A stretch of DNA of 64,000 nucleotides from Selaginella tamariscina (taxonomy: Eukaryota > Streptophyta > Lycopodiopsida > Selaginellales > Selaginellaceae). The position numbers and the translations under genes are program-made. This document shows positions 1 to 13,403 of the stretch, one piece after another (within the stretch, counting starts at the first letter, position 1; each line of letters starts with the position of its first letter). The notes beneath the pieces are model-generated. The model was not told the DNA's origin. It made no database searches and saw nothing but the letters and a program-made list of their open reading frames with translations. The DNA lies in assembly GCA_003024785.1 (NCBI GenBank), contig PUQB01000052.1, positions 1 through 64,000 on the forward strand. Reading direction: 5' to 3'.

Positions 1-33
1 AACACACACATTATTGAGTGCATATATTATAGC

Positions 34-3000
34 AGGAGAACGAAAGAAATCACTCTCGCAAAAGCTTAAGGAGAAGAAGACAGCCAATTCTGGTGATGTT
101 ACGAGTGAAATCGAGCAAACTGAAGAAGATATTGAAAACGTTGAGGTTAGTGCTATTTTTATTTCTATTTTTTTATTATTCTTTTTTATCATGAGTAATG
201 AATATATTAATTAGAATAGCACATTTGAAGAAATAGTCTATGATTAAGTTATATTAAATAGGTGTATGCAATCAGGTGACGGAGAAAACACGATCAGAAG
301 ATATCGTGAAAACCATGCCATCAATGTCCAAGGCCGAGGTATTTAGTTATTCATATGTTGAATATAATATTTTAGTAAATAAATATTTGAGTAATTAATA
401 TATTACTAAAATATTTACAGGATGAAGCATCAACAAATTCATCAAAGGATGTTAAGCAACGTGAGGTTGACTATGCATTGGCAAAGCAGAAAATAGAGGA
501 AGAAGTAAAGAAATATTCATCAGAGAAACAGAACGAGAAACTAACAGAGGTAAGTTGCACACGCGTGATATATGTACTGTCACGTTCCTTGCATGAGATT
601 GTATAGTCATTTATACTATAGTGATTCATATGCATACATGTATACATGTACACTTGCACACATGCGTCCGTAAGATGAGAGATATCTAAGATATATATGA
701 GCAGGGGCTTAAATTAACTGAAGATCTGGAGGCAACTCAAAGAAGAGAGCAAGAGTTTGAATTAATGATGAAAGAAGAAGCAAAGAAAAGAAAGAAAAAA
801 GTAGAAGAGGAACTAGCAGCAGCAAGGTAAGTTTATTTAACCAATTTAGTATATGCTTAATACATATCCTTCATCATTGTTAAGTGCCGTAATCTCTCTC
901 TCTCTCTCTCTCTCTCCATGTGCCTTTATGCGATAGATAAACATTGTGTAGTATCTATTTATCATTCATCGTTGGAGCTCTCTGTATATATATAGACACG
1001 CCTGTATATATGTGTAAGTGTGCTGATTCATATATGTATATGTGGACATTATATATACACACTGGTATCTTCGTAGATGGAATAATAGCTATTTAAATAT
1101 ATATATTTCACACAATTGCGTCACACACATACACACACACACACACACACTCGTGTAGGCAAAGGGAGATTGAATTAAAGGAGAAGATGGAGAAAAGGAA
1201 AAAGTTAGAACAAGAAGCAAGGCTTGCTATTGCGAGAGAGAGGGAAAGGGTGGCTAAGGAAGAAGCGAAGAAAAGAAGATTACGAGATTAGCAGAGTTAA
1301 ACACGTCAAGGTTAAGCAAGATGTTTTATTATCCTCAGAAAGTCGAAGCCAGCGCTCAAGTTGAGATATTCTTCAATAAGGGCATTACAGTGTTGGCTGA
1401 ACAAGAAGCAGTGCATATTCTCTACTCGTTTAACGGCTGGAGGTATGTGTGTCTGTGTGTTTGTGTTTACATGTAGAGATAAATAATTATCTGTTTATGT
1501 ACAATATACTGTTTACATATATACACATTTTAGAGATATTTTCAATGTACTATCAATCTTCCTTAGACATATTGTTAATGTACTGAATCACTCTTGCCAC
1601 CTATCGACACACATTCTTTATAAATACCTATGTCACTTTGTTTTCATTGTGCATATGCATGAGAGAGAGCGAAAGAGAGAGAGAGAGAGAGAGAGAGTGC
1701 GAGCGTATATCACACGTATATATACTGTTTTTTTCAGGTGGCAGTCTTTTACTTCGAAGCTTGAGAAGAATGACGTGGCAGGAGGAGACTGGTGGAGCTG
1801 CAAGATAGATGTGCCACGAGAAGCTTACAAGATAGACTTTGTATTCTTCAATGGAGAGAATGTGTATGAGAACAACGAATCAAACGACTTCCACCTTTTT
1901 GTTGAAGGTGGGATGGATGAGCAAGAGTTCGAAGCCTTCCTTAGCTTGGAAAAAAGGAAGGTATATACATTCATCACCTTCTCTTTGTTTATAGATACAC
2001 ATTCATTAGAAATGTACAGGCCACAATGTATAAAATTACTATATATGTACATCTAACACACGACGACCATACAATGTACGTGTGTTACACATAATACATA
2101 AGTACTAACTTGCATATATATGTATTAGGAAGCAGAGAAGATTGCGCTAGAACAAGCAGAAAGAGACAGGGCTGCAGAAGAAGCACGAAAAAGGGCAGAA
2201 ACGTTGGCTTCTGAAGAAGCAGATAAAGCTGAAGTAAAGAAAATAGTCTCTGAACAGAGGGAATGTGCACATAAGCTCATGCAGAAAGCGGTAAGAACAG
2301 CATATATCACACTTATATGTACCCACATATGTGTCTATATTTTATTGTACTATGTAATATATGAATCTATGTACGTTATGAAGAAAACAATGACTACTAT
2401 GTAGGCGAACAGTATTCCAGGAGTGTGGGATATAGAACCAGCGAGTTTTAGAGGTGGGCAGACAGTTAAACTCTTCTATAATCGAGGTTTAAGACCGCTT
2501 AAAGACTCCTTGGAACTTTGGATACACGGAGGATATAATAACTGGAAAGAAGCAGTTTCCATAACTCGTAAGCTTTCTAAGGAGGATTCAAGGCCTGGAG
2601 ACTGGTGGTCTGTTGAAGGTATGTGTATACACATATACACATGTACGTACATAATGTGTGCTTTATGCAGTTTATGTACCTAAATCAGCGTTTATGTTAA
2701 ACTGGGTATTTGCTGATGGTCCACCGGAGAAGGCAACTATATATATAATAACAATTATCAGGACTTTCATACTGCTGTTCCTGCACCTATACTCGAGGAT
2801 CTATACTGGCTGACGTGGAAGAGAAAGTATACTCGGATTTACGTAAGGAACGTAAAACACGTGAAGAGGAAGCCCGTAAGAAGGTTAGTAATAAGTATCT
2901 ATTATACACACGTGTTTACACACATCCATATGTATTTGTTATTACAGGCCGAGCTCAAAGCAAAGATGAAGGAGGAAATGAAGCAGAAAGCCAGACGGGA

Positions 3001-3226
3001 ATTTCTACAGTCCCAGTCCCATATTTACTATACAGATCCCATGGAAGTCCGAGCTGGGAAACGTGTTTCTTTGCTATATAATCCCTTAAACACGGTCTTA
3101 AATGGTAAACCGGAAATTTGGTTAAGACATTCGTTTAACCGCTGGACACATTGGTTAAACCCGTTTCCGCCTATTAAGATGGTTGGGGCACCCAACAGTT
3201 CCCATCTTAAAGCAACACGTACGTTG

Positions 3227-3304
<78 letters not shown>

Positions 3305-6300
3305 ATATAGAGGCACACTAAGTAGTTGATTTATGTGCAGTTGAAGTTCCAAAAGATGCATATATGATGGACTTTGTGTTTTCTGAGAGAGGAGATGAAC
3401 TTGGTGGTGTATATGATAACAGAAATGGATTTGATTATCACATTCCAGTTATGGGGAACCACTAAGGAGCCACCAATGAGTATTGTTCATATATCTGTTG
3501 AGATGGCTCCCATCGCAAAGGTATACACATATACATATACATGCATACGTATATTACATACTTATGTCTGGATACGCACATACAGATTCATATACATAAA
3601 GAGTTACTCTTCTTATTCACTTCTAAGTATATGTATATTGACTTATATATACAAATACTTACGAATACTTACACATACACAGACATGCATATAGTTATCT
3701 TTCCTCATTTTTGTTTTTGGGGGATGGTCCTAAGGAGCCATCTTTTACAGGTCGGTGGCTTAGGTGACGTTGTTACAAGCCTTTCACGAGCTGTTCAAGA
3801 ACTTGGGCATAACGTGGAGGTTATTCTTCCCAAGTATGACTGCCTGAAATACCATCATGTAATATATGTGTGTGCGCGCGTGTTTGCTGTATGTGTATGT
3901 GTGTGTATTTATCAAGTTTTGAACAGGTACAAGATCTGCAAGAGAAAGAATCGTTTGAGTGGGGGAACGAGGATTCGTGTATGGAATGGGAAAGTTGAGG
4001 GCCTGAATGTTCATTTTATTGAACCAGAGAACGGGTATATATAGTATATACTAAATGATATAGATATATACACAATTACTGTACTACATGCAATTATATA
4101 GTATAATATTATTATACAAGTATAGATATTAGTAATAATTCTACTAAGTAAGACTATATTTACAGGCTCTTTTGGGTTGGGTGTATATACGGCCGTAGAG
4201 ACGACGGAAATAGGTTTGGTTTCTTTTGTGGTGCTTCTCTGGAATTTCTATTACGAAGTGGAAGACACCCGGTAATTAATTAACTAAGTCTGAATATGAT
4301 AGAAGTTATTTTCTATTGTTTCAAGTTATTATAGAAGTATAATTTTCTAGTTGACCATGTAAGTAAAACCATTTATCATAATAGTTTAAGTATATTAACT
4401 TATCTTAAATTGAAATTTAGGAGTTATTCACTATTGGTTCAAGTTATTGTAGAAGTATAACCTGACATTTATCGTTATGCATAAGTAGACTAAACTTCTA
4501 TGAATAACAGGACAACCTAAGAAATATATTTTTGTTATAGTGTAGTTTATTGGTCAGTAGAACCTGTGTAAATTAATACTATGTGAATTAATAACCTCTG
4601 TTAATTAGTATAAAAGAACAGTGTTAATTAAAATAAAATGCTGGTCCCGATGATATTGTAAGTTTACTATTGTTTAAGTGTAATTATCAACGTTATTTAT
4701 CACATATAATTGCAAAAGGTCTTTAAAAGTTAGAATGAATAGTAGATAACTCACATCAAAGTATTTACTGCTTTATAATTCACAATAATGCTATATATTA
4801 CGTAGTATTGTACTTGTTAACACACACACACACACACACACAGGATATCTCTTTACGAGTTTATCAATGTATAAAGTATGACGATCAGATAAAGTCACGG
4901 TAAACTACATGTACCAACATGAGATTTATTGATTATAACTCGGAGATAATAATAATACTGTTTTATTTATTTTAACAGGATGTTATACACTGTCATGATT
5001 GGTCGACCGCTCCTGTGGCATGGTTATTTCAAGAGAGTTATAAACATTACGGGCTTTCAAATGCAAGAATTGTTTTCACGATTCACAATATGGAGTTCGG
5101 AATTGCACAGATTGGCAAGGCAATGGCAAATGCTAACATGGCAACAACTGTAAGTACGTTTACACATATATACACATTTTAGTGCGTATTTATGTACGTA
5201 TATGTGTGTACATACATGTGTATATGTTGTTTGTCTATACATACACACACATATATGCAGGTTTCACATAGTTATGCACAAGAGGTTTCCGGGAATCCAG
5301 CAATCTCTCCTCATCGTGGCAAATTTCACGGTATAAGGAATGGTATCGATCTTGACATCTGGGATCCGTTTGACGATCCATATATTCCTGTAAGTACTTA
5401 TATATACAACGTGTGTAGGTGTGTTTATACGTATACGATATACATGTGCATGTGCGTGTGTGTGTGTGTGTGTGTGTGCGTGTCTAAATGTATGATGTAT
5501 GTTATCATAGTGGTTTATTATATGTGTCTTTATAGGCATCTTATACGGCAGATCAAGTTGTAGAAGGAAAAGGGGCTGCAAAAGTCGAGCTGCAGCACAG
5601 GTAAAGAATGTATAATTAATACAAGTATAATTTGTATGTAGTATGGTTTATATTCTGTAAAATATATTAATTACAGGCTAGGTTTGCAAAGAGTGGACAA
5701 ACCTCTTCTCGGAATTATCTCGAGGCTTACTGCACAAAAAGGAATACATCTTATTAAGCACGCTATATGGCGTACACTTGATCGTGGTGGGCAGGTGCGT
5801 ATATACATACTATACACACATATCAAATGCTGTAGATATATGTTTTTGAATTTTACTTGTTTATATATTAACTGTGATGATTAATGTTAATTTAGGTGGT
5901 TCTTTTAGGATCCGCTCCTGATCCAAGGGTCCAAAATGATTTTGTTAATCTCTCAAATCAGCTGAGTAACTCTCATAATGATATGGCAAGGCTTTGCCTT
6001 ACTTATGATGAACCATTATCTCATTTGGTAAACGCAGTCTCTAACACACACACACACACACACACATACCACGTGTGTACGTGTGTATTAATATTGTATT
6101 TCAGATATATGCTGGAGCAGACATCATTCTGGTTCCTTCTATATTCGAACCATGTGGTTTGACACAGTTAATTGCAATGCGCTACGGTGCAATCCCGGTT
6201 GTACGTAAAACGGGAGGTATGTACTGTATGTATATTATATATCAGTCTATCTATTGTGTGTGTGTGTGTGTGTGTGTGTCTCTAGATAGATAGATAGATA

Positions 6301-7035
6301 AATAGAGAGAGAGAGAGAGAGAGGTGTGTGTGTGTGAAATATACACAACCGTGGAGTAACTATCATGTATACAGGATGGGAAATATATAATTTTACAATA
6401 TCCTATATATATTTTATACTCATTAGTAAATCCATCTCACTTTTGAATATAATTAATTGAACTCAGTTTAATTATTACAGGATTGAATGACACCGTATTT
6501 GACGTGGATCATGACAGGGAAAGGGCTCGATCTCAATGCTTAGAATCTAATGGGTTTAGTTTTGAAGGAACAGATGCAGCCGGAGTAGATTATGCTCTTA
6601 ACAGGTTAGTAAAAACACCAACATCGTGTGTATGTGTGTGTGTGTGTGTGTGTAGAAGGTCCCGTTGTAATCGGTTTCATCGTTGCATCCGTTACATATA
6701 AAGTTTAATATATATGGTTTTAGTAATATATATTTTACAATAACACATTGTATATGTTTATAACGTATCACTATAATATAAGAATAGTTTAATTTGGTGC
6801 GTGCGTGGTTTTGTTGCCATAATATATGGTTATAGTAAAATATATTAGTATATTTTATTCATATAACCTTTTAAGAGACTTAATTTAATGTATTATTATT
6901 TTCAGGGCATTGTCTGCATGGTATGAAACGCGGGACTGGTTTAACTCGCTAAGTAAGAAGGTTATGGAGCAAGACTGGTCATGGAACCGCCCTGCTCTTG
7001 ATTACGTGGAGCTTTACTATGTAGCTAAGAAATGA
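34..7035 (+). CDS. SS3: Starch synthase III (soluble, plastidial), 5'-partial
   Basis: Transfers glucose from ADP-glucose to alpha-1,4-glucan ends during starch synthesis in plastids. The 5' end, with the transit peptide, lies outside the window. In order I see: charged coiled-coil exons (about 34-1290); a first CBM53 starch-binding repeat (about 1330-1960, with [11 protein letters not shown] and FNG); a coil (2130-2290); a second CBM53 (2405-2800, [18 protein letters not shown]); a third (3000-3440, [19 protein letters not shown]); then the GT5/GT1 catalytic core. The core has KVGGLGDVV split by the intron ending at 3750, the [15 protein letters not shown] region (4980-5030), [20 protein letters not shown], and [13 protein letters not shown] with VRKTGGLNDT. 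The protein ends in [12 protein letters not shown] and a TGA at 7033-7035. Frame breaks are needed near 1280, 2745 (TA repeat), 2815 and 3445 (G run). Several introns carry CA, TC or TG microsatellites. Family assignment is very secure. Confidence 0.95.
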
Positions 7036-7882
7036 AAATAGGTATTTTAAAAACATTATTTAAATAATATATGCTATTTATATTTAAATGGGGTATTCAT
7101 TAAATTCATCTAATGTATGGATTCATTTCTATTTATTATTTAAATAATAATTCTTTATTTCAATGTAATTAATTCACTGATTTGATTTAAAGCATTTCTA
7201 TATCCATTTAATTATTTTATTTTATTATTATACCACCGTTAAGTTGCACTAATTTAGATTGCTGATAAGATATACGGAGTGTCCTCAACGTTGCTGTATT
7301 TTATATTTATTTTAAATATATATTTAGTGTTCCTTTATTCCTTAGATATTTTCCTTTATTTTAAATATGCAATTAAATAATATTTAAGTATTAAATTAAG
7401 TGCAAAAGAGAATATTATTTAATGATATTGCTTTGAGTACGTTTCACGGATCATCAATGTTCTTTATAATAAAATATGGGCGTTTATTTGTATACATACA
7501 TACATGTATAGATATCAAAGTATTATATACGTGCATATGTCAGTCAATACATATATATACATATATTTTGCATGTATATATACAGAAGTATTACATATGT
7601 GCGTATGTTAATATACATACGTATATTTGTATAGAGTATCATACATACATGTATATATATATTACACGTGCGTATGTATACATAACACGTATGTAACAAG
7701 CAAGAACTGTGCGGGGTGTGTGTGCGTTGAGAGAGAGAGGGAGACTTCATACTTAGTATGAACGTTTGTTTTAAATTAGCTATTTTAGTTCAGTTTCCAT
7801 ATGTACAAACAAATACCCGCAGTGCAGGGTGACTCCCTATAAACAATCCATCTTGATATGTACATTGCTAAGTATATGCAAC
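7036..7882. other. AT-rich convergent intergenic region
   Basis: Lies between the 3' ends of the starch synthase gene and the minus-strand BBD gene. It holds AT-rich sequence with alternating ATACATA/GTATGTA stretches (about 7490-7690) and a short GTGTGTG-GAGAGAG tract near 7715-7741. I see no convincing coding sequence. Translated frames here are low-complexity I/Y/T/H runs. Confidence 0.6.
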
Positions 7883-7929
7883 CTAAGCCTGTAATCACAC
7901 ATTCTCAACAGTTTCACACACACAACTCT

Positions 7930-7961
<32 letters not shown>

Positions 7962-9760
7962 GCACACACGCACGCACGCACAGGTTTGCTTACCTCTTGT
8001 TGGCGCTTTTTCTCTGACCTAAACTTGCCTAACTGATCTCTCAGACGTGCTGTCATTAAAAAGAACCAGTATTTATAGAGGAGAGTTATTATCATGATAT
8101 TAAAGTATGATGAGTAACATATATATACAAACTTAATTACCTGCATCGTTATAACGTTCCTCAACTGCTGCAACCATCATGCTTCGAATTAAAACAAATT
8201 CTTCTGCTTCTATACATGATCCTGCTTCCGGCCTGTAAAACCAATAAAATATTAGATATATTAAATATTCTACACACACATACAAACACGCATCAATATG
8301 CAGCAACAAACAATATAGATATAAACATGTAACCTGTCCAATGAAAGTCCTTTCAGGGACTTGTAAGACGGCAGTTTAACACGTTCCTGAACCATTCTAA
8401 CTCCATCTCCACGTGCAAGTTGCTTGTTCACTTGGATAGGAACCTGTGGAACAACACACATGAGAGAGAGAGAGAGAGAGATTATGTTACCTTGCAACGA
8501 ACAGCAAGATTGATTCCATCTGAAGGGCGTACATCCAAACTACAAATCTTTTGTTTTCCATCTTCATCCTGTTAAAGAGCAAGTAGACATCAATGACATA
8601 GCATATAACACAAACACACACACACACACACACAAGTTACTTACCTTAGCAAGGTACAATCTAGCAAAATAAGCTTCGTGGACCCGTTTGGTAACACGTA
8701 CTAGCTTAGGCTGTGAAATATTCAACAGTGATAATAATGTCTAGCAGAAAAATAGAATATTAACAAACCTGGTACCCCATCAAATCAATCATATCCTTCA
8801 TCACATTATATACAGTTGGTCTCGCCTGCAAGAACAAATATATAAATAGAAAGTATTAATAAGGTGTGCTGTGAAGGTCTTATGAAGGATAAATAAACCA
8901 AATACAAAAACTTACAATTGGAACGTTTCGTACTGCTTCCATGAGCATTGTGCATGGCAATTCCACTAGAAATACAAAGTCATTAAATACATAATATGTT
9001 ATATGTACATTATATTTATATGAATAAGTACTTACAAACAATTATAGGTAGGAGGAGGTTGCTATCATCGTCCATCTTAAGAACAATAGCCGGCTGAGGT
9101 GCATAATCTGGTAAATGTCCGCCATCAGTTTTGTTATGTTCACATTTTATGTGTCTTCCATCTCTCTCTTGATCATGAACCCATCAGACCCACTCTTTAC
9201 TTCCACTGCACACGAATATATATTCAGTAACAAATATCAATACTGTGTGTGTGTGTGTGTGTGTGTGTTGACCAATCTAAATATTATCGAACAAAGCGAC
9301 AATACATTGCGTGCTAAAATGAAATATAAGAAATTTACCCATAATTGTGTGTTTGAGTACTACAGATATATAAGACAAATCCCACAAAAAAGAAAAAGAG
9401 TTTTAATGTGTCAGGCAATGTATGATAATTAACTAAATAAATCATGGAAAACTTACCTGCTTCTAAAACAGTAGAATTCACGTAATTGTCGTCATCCTCA
9501 ATGAAATCCTCAGCCAGATTCCCGTCACTGAAGAATCCTGCAGCGCACTTCACAGACCTCCTCACGTTGCATACAGAGTACCTCGAAAAAACCCCACAGG
9601 GACGCACACCCAGCAGCCTGCTCTTCAAAATCCCCCTCGCACTGCGGCGCCAGACAGAACATTCGAATATTCCTGGTTCAGGACCCCGCCTGTATGCACA
9701 GCAGATGCAGCATTCATCACCGGACTGTTCAGTGCCACCGCCATTCAGATTCCTATGAAA
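7883..9760 (-). CDS. BBD: Bifunctional nuclease (BBD) family protein, BFN/DUF151 domain
   Basis: Matches plant basic-leucine-zipper-associated bifunctional nucleases (BBD1/BBD2), reported to have RNase and DNase activity and roles in wounding and ABA responses. Reading the minus strand, exons give: a basic N-terminal part with YVNSTVLEAG (9630-9450); DYAPQPAIVLKMDDDSNLLLPIIV (about 9105-9040, the BFN core); LPCTMLMEAVRNVPIARPTVYNVMKDMIDLMGYQ (8960-8770); VRVTKRVHEAYFARLYLAK; SLDVRPSDGINLAVRCKVPIQVNKQLARG (8570-8410); and a C-terminal EERYNDA with LRDQLGKFRSEKKRQQE. That last part resembles the UVR-type tail of the family. The final exon is tiny: a splice at 7888/7889 gives GA then TAG at 7883-7885. 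No in-frame ATG lies in the exon ending at 9760, so the 5' exon is missing from this call. It may lie between 9880 and 10230, probably hidden by a frameshift. Confidence 0.85.
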
Positions 9761-9769
9761 ACAGGGCAG

Positions 9770-10858
9770 ATTCTCAAATTATATTCTAAATTGAGGAAAA
9801 ATGGCAGATTTTCACAGGAAATTGATTTTTTTCCGCAAGAAATTGAGGAGAAAATGCAGATTTTCATCAAAATTTCTACACATACCTGTGAATGGAGATC
9901 GAAGCGGCCGGAAGAAACTCGCCGGATTACAAGAAAACCGCAGCTGAATCCGCAATCCGGCACCGGCAAGGCGATGAATCGACAAACCCTACTCGGTTTG
10001 AACGAGGGCGCTTATCTGCACGGAAACCTTGATCAACAATATAGGAAAATATATAAAAATATAAAGATGGATAGGAATATACGCATTGAATATTCAGAGA
10101 ATCATCATATTGGCGGCGACAAAATGTGCGGCTTAACTGACGGGAGTCCAACAGAATATGCTTATTCATGAGAAAATTTGATGGAATCTGCCTTTTGTCC
10201 AATAATTGTGAAGAGATTTCCTCAGCCATTAGTTTTCTTTTGTTCTTTTCTCCCTTTTCTTAATCTTTTCCTGTCCAATCATATCATATCGATTCATCTG
10301 CACAAAATAAGTACACTCAATAATTTGTTTTTATATCAACTTGCATAGATATAAATACATATATAATAATATATTTATATATTTATATATTAGTGGATAA
10401 ATGCCGTTTTCTAAGTTTTCCATACTTCTACATCCATTAGCGTGTGTGAGCGCGTGCGCGCGCGTGTGGGCGTGTGTTTTACGCATATACAGAAACATGT
10501 ATGCATACATATGCATGCACATGAAAACTAAATAAAATATTGTATAATGGTAGAGAATCATTCACGGTCTTGTAAGATGTGTGTGTGTGTGTGTGTGTGT
10601 GTGCGTGCGTGCAGAGAGAGAGAGAGAGTTCGGATGTCCATACGCTCTCTCTCTCACACACACATAGAAACGTTTATCCTGACATTGTGCACATGAAGCT
10701 AATGCAAACCAAATATAATATAAACTATAGCTAAATAAATACGTATGTATATATTGGTGTCATAAGACAGAATAATGCACAGTCTTATAGGATGTGTGTG
10801 TGTCTGTGCGTGAGAGAAAGAATACACCCCCGCCCACACACACACACACACAGCGTAC
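9770..10858. other. Region upstream of the BBD gene; probable 5' exon or leader
   Basis: The stretch 9880-10230 is GC-richer than its surroundings and ends in a good minus-strand splice donor (CATTCACAG/GTATGTG near 9886). It is therefore probably the 5' exon or leader of the BBD gene, but no frame joins cleanly to the next exon. 10330-10860 is AT-rich with TG/AG microsatellites (for example 10578-10628). It may contain the last small exon or 3' UTR of the permease that follows; I could not place it. Confidence 0.4.
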
Positions 10859-11513
10859 CTGAGCTTCTAGGTGTTTTAAGGCGTATCTCAGCAACCACAA
10901 GGCGTGTAAGAAGCAAGCCAGCCATAAACGAGGAAAGAATAAGCATATAAAACACATGATCCCAGCTCTTTGTAGAAAGATAGCCCGTCAAGAGTGGACC
11001 AATAGCAGCTCCGAGCGAACCACAGCCGTCGATTATCGACGTCACCGTTGCCAGAGCCCGTGAATCCCCGTTTAGGGAGCTATGTGTTCCCAGGTCAGCT
11101 GAAACTGCAGTAGTTATCAAGGCGTACGGCCCATTAACCAGCATCCCAGTAAGCATCATTAGAAGTACACTCGCAAGCATTGACGCCGAACCGTATATAT
11201 GGTACAGTATGAGTGCCGGTATTGCACAGTATGTCATGGTTGCCGCTGTTATTGCTCTCGCTTTCAGGCGGTCGGAAATGTAGCCGGCTAGAATTCCTCC
11301 TACCACCCCCCGATGTCGAATAGTGTGGATAAGTTTCCGGCTGTCCTTTCCGTTATCGTCCTCCCTGCATACCTGTGTAACAAACAATGTGTGTGTGCGT
11401 GTGAGAGTGTGTGTGTGAGAGAGAGAGAGAGAGAACCTCCAGATGTATAGGCCTGTGTTTGTGTACATATTGTATCTACATATTCAATACACATCGTTCT
11501 AGTGCTGTTACTT

Positions 11514-11547
<34 letters not shown>

Positions 11548-13074
11548 TTACCCGTTTGCTTGATGTAGAAAGGAAGCCAGTAAAGGAAAGTATAGGCAAC
11601 AAGCTTGCAGAAGAACAAGCAAAAGGCAAAGGGTGCCACGCCAGGTATCTTCCAAGCCTGTAAAAAGGCGACAGCTGGACCACGTTCCGGACTCTTGCCC
11701 CTCTCGAGGAAAGGGGTTTCCAGATCCCTTGGTTGCTCACTTATACGCAACGAGCTTGGTTTACTGACTTGACCAGCTGCTTCCACCTCAGCTGGTGACG
11801 GTAAATCCACGTCAGCAGGCTCCACAACAAGAAACAGGAAGACGAAAACTCCAGCTACGATTATCAAGATGCCCGGTAACAGGAAGGAATATCCCCATCC
11901 AAACCCCAGAGCACCAGCTGCCAAGAGCGAGCCTATTATGTTTCCCACCGAAGTGTGTGCATTCCACACTCCCATTATCAATCCCCGTTTTGATTTCCCA
12001 AACCAGTTTCCCACTATTGCCACCACTGACGGCCATCCTGTGGCCTGAAAAAGACCAGCCATTACCTGTGTATACACACACACAATTAGTAGACGTATCT
12101 ATGTATATGCTCTACGTATACACCTATATTACCTGTACAAACATGAAGTAGTAAAAGTCGTGTATTCTCCACCAGTAAGCCATTCCGAAGAGACAAACGA
12201 AGACACCACTAGCAATCATACCAATGCTGAGGAATACTCTCAGGTCCATGGAGTCTCCTAAATGACCAGCGAAGAACATTGCAAATGCATAGGATGCTAA
12301 GAAGGCTAAGTCGATCTGTCCAAGTCTTGCCCTCCCGTCCTTGCCATTGAACGGATGCCAACCTGGTCACCAGTTGCACTTACACGTGTGTGTGTGTGTG
12401 TGGAGAGAGGAGAGAGAGAGAGATGTATGGGCCTGAACAGATACTGTGCTTATGTGTACATATTGTATCTACATATTCAATACACATCGTTTACTTTGAA
12501 ATACTTAAATAAAATTTAACCTATGTTCATATCAAGAAAAATCTTTATATTAGGTATACGTCTATATATGTGTGTCCGTGAGTACTGAATGTACACACAC
12601 ACCTTGTATATGTGTTTATATTTAAGATGTATACACAAACTTGCATACCATATTGTGTCTCTGTATGTATATAATAGAGAGAATAGATTGTTGGGTAATA
12701 AATCAAGATATATTATATCTATCTATCTACATGTATACATATACATATCTACATACGTATATATGTATACATATATATAGATATCTATATATACATGTAT
12801 ACATATGCATATACAGACACACACACACCACACAGTGTGTGTGTGTGTGTGTGTAAATACCAACCTGGTTTGGAATCCTCGGATCGAGCACGCTCTTGAC
12901 AATACTGGGCGGTTTTCTGGAGGCGTGGAAGCAGGCGTATGCAAAGAAGGTGAGAACGAGAACGAGGGCACGGTAGAATCCATACTGGAATTCCCTGCCA
13001 CGTAGGCTTCTGGAGATTACAATGCCTGGCGGTGTTACCCTCTTCCTGGATGTCAGTGATGCACACGGCTCCAT
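10859..13074 (-). CDS. G3Pp: Glycerol-3-phosphate / sugar-phosphate permease (MFS, SLC37-like)
   Basis: A member of the plant putative glycerol-3-phosphate transporter family, related to bacterial GlpT and animal SLC37: a 12-helix MFS carrier exchanging phosphorylated C3/sugar compounds for phosphate. The minus-strand ATG is at 13072-13074. The first exon has FYRALVLVLTFFAYACFHASRK, the family signature. The next (12375-12130) has WHPFNGKDGRARLGQIDLAFL and AGHLGDSMDLRVFL. 12070-11550 has GLFQATGWPSVVAIVGNWFGKSKRGLIMGVWNAHTSVGNI, a hydrophilic central loop and FAFCLFFCKLVAYTFLYWLPFYI. The last exon (11320-10859) has VGGILAGYISDRLKARAI and GPYALITTAVSADLGTH. A single base is missing from a C run at 11306-11311: the frame switches inside DIGGVVGG, and a seventh C would restore it. 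The very end after 10859 was not found. It is divergent with the methyltransferase gene. Confidence 0.9.
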
Positions 13075-13403
13075 TTACGAATTCCGAACCCTAAAAAACG
13101 CTCATTTGTGCGCCCTTTGAATCTTGATCTTCCTCATTGGATATTCCCCAACGGTATATACTCAGTGCACAATTTCATACCTCAACCATCGCCATTTGAT
13201 CTTCTGCATTTGAAATTCTCCTCTTTGTAAATATATTTTTTGTGAGGCATGCTGACACTCGGCATCGAAATGCTGCCACTTGTACGGATCTGATTTCATT
13301 GTGCGTTGCGTAGCGTGTAAGCAATTCAATTTCTCCATACTCTATATAATTGCAAAACCCTAGAAAAAGAGGATTAGGGTTTAAGCACGTTTAGGGTTGT
13401 TCA
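13075..13403. promoter_or_regulatory. Divergent promoter with telo-box motifs
   Basis: The 329-bp interval separates the start codons of the permease (-) and the methyltransferase (+). AACCCTAA occurs at 13087-13094, AAAACCCTAG at 13354-13363, TTAGGGTTTA at 13374-13383 and TTAGGGTT at 13391-13398. Such telo-boxes are common in plant housekeeping promoters. A TATA-like CTATATAAT lies near 13341. Confidence 0.55.

Noticed and set aside
9927-10229. 100-residue minus-strand frame starting MAEEISSQLLDK
   Set aside because: No family resemblance. Its 3' part overlaps what looks like the BBD 5' exon or leader, but the frame does not join the next exon, so it is not called as a gene.
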